NCBI RefSeq assembly: GCF_020536995.1
Contig: NC_068360.1
Location: 899,292-963,291, forward strand
Reading direction: 5' to 3'
From: Dreissena polymorpha
Lineage: Eukaryota > Mollusca > Bivalvia > Myida > Dreissenidae
DNA: 64,000 nt
Positions 13,301 through 22,496 of this stretch are shown here, piece after piece. How positions within the stretch are numbered: position 1 is the first letter of the stretch; each line of letters begins with the position of its first letter. The position numbers were made by a program, and so were the translations under genes. Under the pieces are notes generated by a model. That model had not been told where the DNA came from, made no database searches, and saw only the letters and a list, made by a program, of their open reading frames with translations.

Positions 13301-14361
13301 TCTCCAGTATATCTAAATTATAACTGTTTGCTATTGTATTCTTATCTTAGAGTACACAGGCGTTCACTGTGAGAATCGTATCACTGCCTGCACCTCCGCA
13401 CTGTGTCAGAATGAGGGCACGTGCCTGTATCAACCAGGATCATTTCAGTGTATCTGTCCAGTAAATTTTACCGGTCATCTTTGTGAAATAAGCTGTAAGT
13501 AGAAATATGCATTTACATCTGTACGTACTTAAATCCGTTACGGATCAGACGTTTTGATTATTTCTATAACAGGCATTCTAAATGTATTTACAAAATTCGT
13601 TATAATAAACCTGTCATTTATTTTCGCGTTAAAACATGAGTTTACATAAAAACATACATAAACGCATAAAGCACAGCCATATATTACAATAACACTTCAA
13701 ATTATACGGGTAACTCGTCGGCTCTTATACATAAAACTTTATTATAAATGTATTATAATTATTTTAACTGTATATTTGTATAGCTTATACTGGTATGTAT
13801 GTTTACGTGCAAACAAAACAAACAACATTGTTTACCCACAAACCAGTTACGACAACGACAAAGTCTACAATAGTGTCTTCAACAAGTGTATCTAACACCA
13901 TCAACCACCTTACATGAAGATTCTTTTGATCAGGTATGACCATTTTTCAAAGTTTGAGTTAAGCTTAATTTTAAGAAGGACTCAATGTTTGACTCGTGTT
14001 TCAAATATGTTATTTTAAAGCGCTCATAGGTCAGTTTATACATGTTTGTAGAAGTCGATAAAATTGGCCGTCATAATTTTAGAGCCACTCAATATATAAT
14101 AGCATGTTCCTAGATTGTGTGCTACTTTTTCTTTCACCTTGTGCTTAATAAATATCTATATCAGTATATCTTCTGAATATGTATATATTTTCATATATAT
14201 GATTCTAGCATACTCCGCTTTTCTGGGGAATAATAGCCGTGCTGTGTGCGCTGGCTGTGGTGGCTCTGATTGTTGCCATCGTCATTGTGAAGAAGAACGT
14301 GCAAGTGAGGCATCAAGACACCTCTGCATCCGCATCCACTCCAGTTACGCATATATTTTAA
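7053..14361 (+). CDS. EGF-containing single-pass membrane protein (invertebrate family), 12 exons, 5' end missing
   Basis: Joined exons give about 545 residues. In order: a beta-rich extracellular segment (YRLAWEKG ... YSSLPSFLG); a segment with CTSVIEIPAEDPDGDKVRCRWA and YRLAVMLEDY; a segment ending FQFCVWGVDTMG and CVIDI; three EGF modules; a short Thr/Ser-rich stalk; a membrane helix (FWGIIAVLCALAVVALIVAI); and a tail of about 26 residues that is basic near the membrane (VKKNVQVRH). I recall many uncharacterised bivalve and lancelet proteins sharing the DPDGDxVRCRWA, x-VALQIEDF and C-x-A-x-D-x-x-G features, with no known function. No signal-peptide exon was found upstream, so the N-terminus lies elsewhere. 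Exon phases agree throughout. Confidence 0.8.
8191..8334 (+). CDS. Membrane EGF protein, exon 2
   Basis: Acceptor GTTTTTCTAG, donor TTGG|GTATAA, phase 2 in and out. The protein is LTHIPWIMSSNTLANDNG, ETVIRTDLISDKG and NQSPYSSLPSFLG. The xTDTGxxNxSP-like end resembles the same region in other members of this invertebrate family as I remember them. Confidence 0.75.
8923..9088 (+). CDS. Membrane EGF protein, exon 3 with DPDGDKVRCRWA motif
   Basis: IAHNCTSVIEIPAEDPDGD is followed by KVRCRWAEPSECG. The acceptor is ATCCTAG. The donor is placed at CATT|GTGCAA because it gives the phase 0 needed by exon 4 before an in-frame stop; the site is weak, so the last few codons are uncertain. A stronger GTGAGG inside the CRWA motif is rejected because it would remove the conserved core. 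Confidence 0.7.
10012..10164 (+). CDS. Membrane EGF protein, exon 4
   Basis: GTCKVTVNTAGYDVNSTYRL, AVMLEDYVPY and SKTPWQ are encoded in 51 complete codons. The acceptor is ATTAACAG and the donor GCAG|GTAGAG. The x-YxLAVMLEDY motif is the partner strand of the CRWA segment in this family. Confidence 0.75.
10459..10622 (+). CDS. Membrane EGF protein, exon 5
   Basis: The exon encodes MTLRIIRVACDNTLRPYF, VFPTLKDNARVFYS and VHISYYLTTLKING. The acceptor is TTTGCAAG and the donor ATGG|GTGAGT. Phase 0 in, two bases out. The Cys followed by P-x-F-x-x-PT is typical of the third extracellular segment. Confidence 0.72.
10690..10840. repeat. Two-copy repeat around CAGCGGGAA ... ATACTGTATCCCGC
   Basis: Two imperfect copies of a unit of about 75 bases (CAGCGGGAATAAATTTACTG ... 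GCAATCACGTGC) lie in an intron of the plus-strand gene. They may be one end of the element whose other end is the foldback at 11541-11682. Confidence 0.6.
11541..11682. repeat. Perfect-looking foldback in intron
   Basis: ATAAATATTACATG ... TGACAGTAAATTTGTCAACTT on the left is mirrored by AAGTTGACAAATTTACTGTCA ... CATGTAATATTTAT on the right. Inner arms AATACTGTCAACC and GGTTGACAGTATT flank a TTGGCTTCGCCTC loop. Arms total about 65-70 bases, enough for a long RNA hairpin in the intron. Confidence 0.85.
11972..12136 (+). CDS. Membrane EGF protein, exon 6
   Basis: SLDFMISGPSFMKYVYES, MKLSVYWTPKPPDQIADF and QFCVWGVDTMG are encoded. The acceptor is TGCTTTCAG and the donor ATGG|GTAATT. C-x-W-x-x-D-x-x-G is followed by a Cys in exon 7. 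Confidence 0.75.
12279..12319 (+). CDS. Membrane EGF protein, exon 7 (41-base exon)
   Basis: ITSKAKCVIDIIF is encoded between acceptor TTCCTCCAG and donor TTTG|GTAAGT. It continues the GVDTMG strand of exon 6 and ends one base into a codon. It is accepted on strong splice sites and phase. Confidence 0.72.
12439..12558 (+). CDS. Membrane EGF protein, exon 8: EGF module 1
   Basis: YDYCNQTQCENNGTCRN, then SCVCDTGYVGTNCSQ, has six Cys in EGF spacing. The acceptor is CTGTTTTAG; an AG 14 bases earlier would lead straight to a stop. The donor is CAAG|GTACGT. Confidence 0.88.
12865..12948 (+). CDS. Membrane EGF protein, exon 9: EGF module 2, first part
   Basis: LQCHDAPCLNNGACFPANG and FICTCDR give five Cys; the sixth is supplied by exon 10 (YTGVHC). 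The acceptor is AATTCTAG and the donor AGAG|GTAAAG. Confidence 0.87.
13351..13494 (+). CDS. Membrane EGF protein, exon 10: end of EGF 2 and EGF 3
   Basis: YTGVHCENR closes EGF 2. ACTSALCQNEGTCLYQPGSF and QCICPVNFTGHLCEI form EGF 3. The acceptor is TTATCTTAG and the donor AGCT|GTAAGT. Confidence 0.88.
13887..13933 (+). CDS. Membrane EGF protein, exon 11: stalk (boundary uncertain)
   Basis: With the acceptor TTCAACAAG the exon encodes YLTPSTTLHEDSFDQ in phase with exons 10 and 12; the donor is TCAG|GTATGA. An upstream acceptor (CAAACCAG, 13855) would add a longer Thr/Ser stalk (TTTTKSTIVSSTSVS) but in a frame that meets TGA at 13914. So either the short exon is right or the longer one has lost frame. 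Confidence 0.5.
14209..14361 (+). CDS. Membrane EGF protein, last exon: membrane helix and cytoplasmic tail
   Basis: HTPLFW is followed by GIIAVLCALAVVALIVAIVI, a clear membrane helix. KKNVQVRHQDTSAS, a short basic and Ser-rich tail, and TAA end the protein. The acceptor is GATTCTAG, phase 0. The helix followed by KK fits type I topology with the EGF modules outside. Confidence 0.85.
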   Translation, partial: HTPLFWGIIAVLCALAVVALIVAIVIVKKNVQVRHQDTSASASTPVTHIF

Positions 14362-14462
14362 ATGTTGGACTCAACTTTTAAACAAAAAGCTTATTATAAA
14401 ATAGTTGTTTATGAATGTCATTTTGCATTATACTGTCGGTGTAATGCGGCATAAAATACTCT

Positions 14463-14468
14463 AATAAA
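14463..14468 (+). promoter_or_regulatory. Polyadenylation signal of the membrane EGF protein gene
   Basis: AATAAA lies 102 bases after the stop codon, a normal spacing for a short 3' UTR. Another AATAAA follows near 14500. Confidence 0.6.
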
Positions 14469-14499
14469 GAGTGATTAATGGCTACTTGGTAGTAAATCG

Positions 14500-17400
14500 T
14501 CAATAAATATTCTTATGTTAAACTTTATGAGTTTATATGAAATATCGTATAAGACTGTATATAATTTGTGTCTGTGTTAAGATTTTATGGCGGAAAAACA
14601 TCTAGCTGTTATTCAATATCATCTGATAATTTTTTTTCGTTGATATCATCATGGGTTATATGAGGTAAATCTGTTGACAAATTCTTTCGATTTTCTCGAA
14701 CAACTTACGCATTATCTCAGTGAAGCTGTTGGCAATCAACAGTAAAACCGGAAATTTCATAAATATGTTTTATCAATATTGCGAGATTGAATGCCAGTAA
14801 TAAAAAAATACGTATTTGATACATTTATAATTGATGTACACACGTTGGTTGTAATGTTATGATTTAATTTTCACAAACACGAAATTTATGCTTTTATTAT
14901 GAAACACTGACATTCTTTTTAATACTCTTTAACGAGGTATAAAATCATCAAATATAAAATATTAAATATCCAATAAAAACTACGTCGTTATCTTACTCCC
15001 ATCTATTTTATGTAAGGAATCAGACAGTATGAATTATTCAAGATATCGCCTTAAGAAACAATGAATAACATTTTACTGAGTTAAGTAATTTTAGTTAATT
15101 AAGTGTTCAATGAACGTTCATAGATAGAATCATTCTAGGTGAAAATCGTTTTTGTTATTAAAAAAACAGTTTTATAGTTGAGTGTTGTGAATTGATTTCT
15201 AAAACTGACCTTTCGGTTGTATTATTAAAATTCCTGTTGGTATAACACGCCTTGGAGATTAAATGTCTATATGAATTTCAATTCATTACTGCTTTTCTTC
15301 CGAGATCGAATGATAAGACATACCATAGTCATTTTGTCATAATAAATATCCAAGTAATTATATTTGGCAACCAAAGCCTCATGCTTGTATTTATTTTAAT
15401 AGGGTGAATAAAGTGTTAAACTACTTTGTTATTTAACTTAATATATTGAACCGTGTTGTTCATTTAACATTTAAAACATTGAAATAGTATTTCGAGAAGA
15501 ACTTTCCCAATCGACCATTGACATCAACATTGTCATGCAGGTTCTTTGGTCAATACACAGAACATATACATATGCGAATCGTATAAAGAAAAATCTAGCA
15601 AAGCTATTATGCTAATAAATGAGAAATACATTACAAATTGAACCACTTTTAACCATATGCATTTTACTGAACGTTTTCTTTGAATTTCTGGAACTAAGTT
15701 CAGAACATCACCTCATGGTTTGTTGCAAAGTAAACCACACGTATTTTTCTGTTTTATATCAAGAAAACGAGTTTTGGGTCGTGGTATAATTAAACGTAGT
15801 GTATTCAAATTATGTCGCATCAGTTTTATTACTTCGCGATATATAGACGAATATGCAGACATGAAAGCGCATTCATTCCACAGAATGCACGAACACTGTA
15901 CAGTAAACGACTTATAACCTGAATAGAACAGTTCAATGCATGCTTAGATGGAATTTGTTTAAATTAAATTAAATTGTCATAAATCTCATGTTATTATGAT
16001 AACGCTGGAAAGTATTTGGTGCGAAAGCAATATATAATTGTCTGTATCCTTAGCACGAAATTCACTTACACCACTGTCTAAAAGGCTCATGTTAAGAAAG
16101 TTTACGATTAAATCTTCACAAAATCGTTCTTATCTGCTATTTCAAAATGTGATTTTTTTGTATTCGGTAAGGGATTCATATAAAATAAGTTTCTGATCTA
16201 TCTAATGTTATCAACCATGAACTGGTCGACCCAATCTCACTGAGTAGGTTCTCAACTGGAGCATTTATATTTTTTATGTTATATTGACAACTGAAGCCTG
16301 TCTGAAGTGTCATGTCTTCATGGTGAAAAACATAAGCATGTGTGCATTTTCTTGTAGCTATAAGTAAGGAGCGTAAATTGAGTTTTTCACTTGAAAAATA
16401 AGAACACACAATATAAAGTGTGGAGAAAGGTAATATATATGTATAACAAAATACATAAACACTATATTGTTATACGAGATAGTATTTGAAATATATATTA
16501 TCAACATATGAATCAGGTACTGCCGTTTGACTGGAATATATTGCTCATACAAAAACTGCTTGTTTCATTAAACAATAAGGAAATACAGATTTTAATCGAA
16601 CAGTTTCATAATCTGTTTCAATAATATTTATTTAGCTATTCGAAGAGATATTCAAGCGATAAAATACAAACTAACATACTACTTTTAAATAAATATGATT
16701 AACATTAGGATTTTTACGTACATTATGACATGATTGAGAAAAAAGCTCGGGGCTATTTTGTAAGTTGGATGTGCGGCTGAAATGGTGTAATTTATTAAAC
16801 ATGTAAATAAAAATTTACAGAAATGTCAAAACAATGAATAGTGTAGATTATTAGTAGATTGTAATATATTGAATTAGAAAGTGAAAATTATATAGGATAT
16901 AATACAAACAGTGTATCAGAATAATGAAGATATCGAAAAACGGCAAAAGTTTGCATTCATCAGCATTAATTTATAATATGCCCAATATAGTAAGAATTAA
17001 AGGGATACAAAGTGGTAGAACCATGGAACCTTAAGAAAGTTAAAAATACGTTTTATTTCTAAAAGTGTATTATTCTTTGTTTTTCTACCTTCCTTTGAAT
17101 CGCTGTTAATAATAACTTCAACAACATGTTGCTCTTTCCCGCGTAACTGCATAATTCACGAGACAACGCCATAAACCTATTTTATTAACAATACTTTTTA
17201 TTATGTAACCTATTTACTAAAATCAAATCATTTATTTAAGCCACACAACCATTATGTTTTCATCACGCTGAAAACAAAGTTACTGAAATAAAATGTCATA
17301 CAACGGCGTCTTTTGTAAATTGAGGTCCAACATGAAATATCGCGTTGCATGACTATAGTTCAGATGTAATGGTGTTCATTCATTGATCCCGTTTGATGAT

Positions 17401-20400
17401 GACCTTCATACGTAGCGCACTTATCCTTTTGCATCGTATTACTTTGACAATGCAGAAATATTTGAATGTATACGGACAAAAATTCGTCGGGGCGATGTTT
17501 GCGTGTTTTCGAAATGTAACAAAACGATATTCACGAATTTGAATCTATTGAAGGCTTAATGACCGATATAGAACACTTAATGCTTAGTTGAGTTTGTTCC
17601 CCGGCACTAAAAGTTTGAAATGTTGGAGTTGTTGCTGCTGCTAAAGTTATGAAAACTAATATGTTACAAACTTAATCCTTGGTATGTATGTACATGTATC
17701 TTGCCTCAGTAAAGTTACATATTGTCTCATAAAATGAAAAATTATATTTCTGTTGGTGGAAGTAATAAAAACATGATTTATTTGCTAATTGCAATTATAT
17801 AAGCTATCAATCATCATAAATGCAGTGATATATGTGTTTATTTTTATGTTTGACCTCAAGCAAACACACGTTTATTTGCATCAATACTCAATAAAATGTC
17901 ATATAAAGAAACTTCGAGTTGAATATGACTGGTTTAGCATAAACAAATGAATTGGGTTTTTCACACGAGATACCTGGATTCCTTGAAAAAAGAGCATCTA
18001 TATTACAAACGAATCCAGTACACATTCAGTACATATGATATCTTTGTTATTTTGTAATAAGTTGAAAATGTGTAGGTGATTAAATTGGGAATTTTAAGTG
18101 ATTGGTCCAGAGTGTTTTCACTTCTCACCTTTTGTACAAACACCGACATTTCCTTAGACGTATAAGTGTACTTGGGTTGCTTATTTTATCATCTGTCTCA
18201 AGATAATAATAATCTTGTATTGCGTACGAATATACCGGTACACGTTGTGCTACGAACAAAGGTTTGTTTGTTGCTATCTCGATTAATAAAAAAAACACGT
18301 TTAAATTTATAAATACAGTGAGGAACTATTAGCTAAATGACGGTATCTTCACCTTGACATGAATTTCGTAACAACACTCTATCGTCCAACGTTCGGTTGA
18401 CAATAAAAACTCGGTATTTGACGCCCAGCCATGCCATCTACAAAATAATGACGATTTGTAGAGATATATTAAGTGGGGTGATATGTTGTGCATTCTGTCA
18501 TCGAACTACGGGCAGCAATGTTTTCTCCACGAGAAGTGATTTGTTTGCTTTCCGATTCCGATAAGCCACTGTTAAGTGACATTATGGTGCATAATAAAAT
18601 CAAAGAGAGTTTAATACAAGACTTCCTCGGCATTTCGCTTAAAATTAAGAAAGTTTTTATATCGTATGACAAATCACTTGATACGGATATGATGCTTCAA
18701 TATCATATTCAAGCATGACCGAGAGATCTTATTTAATGAAATAAATAGTGAGTTATTAGAAAGTATGCATCTACTTTTCTGTACTTATGTATTATTTCAT
18801 GTTGAATACAAGGATATGTCTTTGATGCTCAATTGTGAATATAATGCCGGGTCAACTGTGATGATTAGGCATCCACAAGAGGTTAAGACTTATAATTATA
18901 TGATTTGCATTCCCCGTTTCAAAGCACGTACTCCACTTTAATCATTTGTGTTTGTCTTGTGCATTTGTACTGTGTGTGATTGACATTTATTTGTCGCTTG
19001 CCATGAAAATTTACCTCTAAGATATGACAATATGTGTAAACCGATGATGCATCATCCACAATAGTAGCCTTTTATACAACTTTAACATAATCTCATTATT
19101 TTCATATTGTATTAAATCTTGAATTACTAATGTTGTAAATACACTTGAATATTTCATAAAAATATAACAGGGAATCGCATACAACTTTGATGCGATTTAA
19201 TCTTGTATTTAGATGGTCATTTCAACATTGCACATAATGTTTACTAATCATATTCATCAGATTGAATCAACAATTACATGCGTGATTAAACCGTTCAATT
19301 TCAATGTAGTTTAGTATCATCAGATAAATAATTTGATTTCTTTGTATATTGAAGTCGATAAGGAACAATATAATCGCTGTTTGTTACTTACTTACTGGTT
19401 ATCAGTCTATTGAATGTCACCGTTTTGAAGACATTATCGTGTCTTTTGTGTGCATGCTTTAGCAAATGAACTGAAACTGTTTTCATGCGTGTTTATTGGT
19501 TCACTTCCAATTGAAAGACATAATTCAATGAAATTTAAGTATTCACAGATCAAGCGACGGATGGGCGGTAAATTCAAGTGCAAACAATCAGAGAAAGTGG
19601 GAAAAGTTTTATCCAAATCCTTGTAGCGTGTTAAACGCATGTTATCAAACATATGAAGCAAACGAATTGTTGAAATATGTTATTCTTACGAGCCTCTTAC
19701 TATTCAAGTAGCATAATTGGGTGTAAAGTAATGTTGCAATCTTAGATAGCATCACAATGAAGATGATTAATTGTGTATAAGTATTAGTTTAATTATGTGT
19801 TAATCGCAAAAACGTCTGAATAAATATTTAAAACAAACAAGCATTTACCGCGATCATTGTAAGAAAACAGTATTCATCTTTTACGGGTCGTTTTGGTTTC
19901 TTGTTTAGCAACTGAATTTATTTATATTAGTTCATATTTAAATTAACACACATTAGTGTTATTGAAGGATGGACATTGACTTTTTCGAGAGTTCTTCTTC
20001 ATGTTACACATATGGATGCATCTGTTTTAGAACTTGTGTTGCTATGTGTTTTATGCAATTACGATATTAATGTTTTTACTTAGTTTTACATCGACGGGCA
20101 TTCATTTCGAATATTGACATATATAAAAAAACGTGATTCATTCCCAATTAAACGAAAAATCATAATGGTAATTTTATCGATTGGATGACGCTTGATATAC
20201 TAGTACATTAATACCTATTAGATTGTTCTAAAAGAAACATCGGTTCTCATTTTTGACCCTAGACAGTGAATTTTTTTAAGTTTAAACACATTTATTTAAA
20301 ACAAGAATTTCATACATGCAATGTCATCCAACCTTTATAAAAATAATGATATGTTTGAATGGGATGAGAATGAAAGACAATGTTTTGTATGGTTCTACTC

Positions 20401-21200
20401 AATCGCCTTGGAATATATACAGGTGTATGGTTTAGTACGAACATGATTACATTATAAAATAATAAGTCAATAAACACACTAGAAAAAAAGAGCAACGCCG
20501 ATGACAGCGTGTCAATTGTTATAGGTTATAGGACGACAGTTGGAAGGTGTAGGAGACAATGTGGGTGAAGTCTGGGGAAAAAAGGAAGTGGTTTTGAAAG
20601 AATCTGAAGCATATTTACGTATCAAATCACTTACTATCGATAATGAATATATGAACTGCATCAATTATTTTAGTATTGGTTAAGTAGTCACAAGTTTCGT
20701 CACCCTATAGAACAGTTTAAATGGATGGGACGGAATATACAGGTATAGTGCTCATAAGTTCAACTCGGATACGTGCATACTGAGTGCATTCGAGAAAGTA
20801 ATGTGATGTCGTTTCGTGGAGTTCAAAGAGACACAGAGGTGATGTTATGATGTTGAAAAGATGTTAAATAAGGGCCCTACACTTAAGCGCGTTTAAACAT
20901 TTGAGAGCGTCTTGCGCCAGATGAAAAAAGGATTTGGAGTCGGTCGATCTATGTTAATGTTCCTTTTCAAGGAAATGATCGATTCGGCGTTTTTGATATA
21001 ATCGGAAAATTTAATCCATTTAGATACAGTAGATGGTAGGAACGATTTTGATTCCAGTGATGTTGGGCCTGAATTGTTTGAAGATGTGAAGAATTTCTGA
21101 GAGAGTAATTGCTGCCTGACCCAACTATTGTGGGCTAAAGAGATTGTAAATAAGTAGGTACATCACTAGAGTTCATTTTATACAATAATATTAATTTATG
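14500..21200. other. Intergenic DNA, no gene recognised
   Basis: About 6.7 kb of AT-rich sequence with only short chance frames on both strands. I found no protein motif, RNA gene or clear repeat. A 76-codon frame at 18488-18718 has no recognisable motif. Confidence 0.5.
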
Positions 21201-21255
21201 TTTACGTCTTCGTTGACTAATTTCCCATCCTAGCTCATAATAAAGATCGTCTAAT

Positions 21256-21504
21256 GTGAAAGAAACCGATCAAGTGCTGGTCTGTGGGTATTCATCCAAC
21301 CCTGTCCTTCAGGTTGATATTGAGGGAAAGAAGAAGATTGCTAAATTGGCCTCACAGAAAGATGGGGTTACAAACCCTCGCTCTGTTCACTACAACAGAC
21401 ACACTTGTTCTGTCATCATTGGATTGTATAACAAGAACGAATTTAAGATTCGTCATTATCCGTATGGATTAGGGATTTTTTTGTGTGCGGAACTCAAAAA
21501 GTAA
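21256..21504 (+). pseudogene. TRIM/NHL-like C-terminal fragment
   Basis: DQVLVCGYSSNPVLQVDIEG, KKKIAKLASQKDG and NPRSVHYNRHTCSVIIGLYN resemble the last NHL blades of molluscan TRIM2/TRIM45-like proteins, where I recall LVCG-x-x-SNTVLQVD-x-EGK and IIVGLYN near the C-terminus. Only this part is present, there is no start codon or splice acceptor, and the expected closing strand is replaced by unrelated residues. It is probably a broken copy, though a last exon cannot be excluded. Confidence 0.5.
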
Positions 21505-22249
21505 AACAGTGGGAGTAATGTAAACTTGTTGCTCACCCAAGTTATGTAATTCAGATTTTGAGATAAATGGAGTTATTACCCTCTTTCCTTAATTGTTAGA
21601 AAAGTATTTCTTCTATGTGATGAATACATTATAAACACACTTATCAGCATGTGGACAGCGGTCATGGTATTCTGGTCCTTTTAATTACCCCCAGAATTCA
21701 ATCTCTCCAAGTTTGATGGCTAATGGGATTGTGTTTACGTGGATGTGCAACATAAAATGTTGATAATCGTATGAAACTAAATGTCTGTCCATCTGGAACT
21801 CTGCGAGGAAAGGAATGATTCGAGCAAATTATTCACATTTCATTAAAACTCAATATGCAGTATCCGAATGGGTTCTGTTCCAGACATTTTCAACTCTTTA
21901 ATTACAAGTTTTGTATGGAATTTTGTTTCCTCGCTAAATTGATGGAACTCATGATCTGTAGTATTCTTGTAAATAAGATACATGTGTATATTTGTTAGAT
22001 CTTTACACTCAGATGACTTATAACAGAGCTTTTTTCCATTTGTCATACTTATTTAAGACATTTCAGTTGCATATAAGATTGCAAGAGCTAATAAGTCGAT
22101 TGTGTTTTGATTGGGCATGATTTCCTTTGCTTACAAAGGCATCATTATTATAATCATTCTGATTTATGTTTCAAATATATATAATTAATGTATGCTTGCA
22201 TATAAATAAATGTAGAAGACATAGGCATGGTTTTATTATTATTCGACAA

Positions 22250-22255
22250 TTTATT
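22250..22255 (-). promoter_or_regulatory. Candidate polyadenylation signal for reelin
   Basis: AATAAA on the minus strand, about 190 bases downstream of the reelin stop. A second AATAAA lies at 22232-22237. The region is AT-rich, so chance matches are likely; position alone supports it. Confidence 0.4.
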
Positions 22256-22441
22256 AAAAATAAATATGCATACTCATTCAACAATATAACCAATAACTAG
22301 TCTCCTAGAAATACTAGTTTGCTTGAAACACTTTTCCTCTTTATATAAACTTATTAAAAACAGTGTCATGAATTGAATCATTGCTCATATTGTCACATCA
22401 AAGATATGAACAACAAAATGTTTGTTATGTCTATATCCATA

Positions 22442-22496
22442 TTACATATAACCAAGTCCTCTCCTTCTTCTGTAAAATTTCATATTCACTCGGCTC
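22442..22496 (-). CDS. RELN: Reelin window exon 32: basic C-terminal tail and stop
   Basis: A 55-base terminal coding exon follows the acceptor TATTCTTACAG. Joined to exon 31 it gives [18 protein letters not shown] and TAA. Human reelin ends in a comparable basic tail with FYNRRRRSLRRYP, so the FY-x(0,1)-RRRR core is shared and phase is exact. It is too short to be found as an open reading frame. It rests on splice signal, phase and tail similarity together. Confidence 0.82.

Noticed and set aside
18488-18718. 76-codon frame with an ATG-poor, protein-like look
   Set aside because: No recognisable motif, an equally long frame on the other strand, and no splice or poly-A context.
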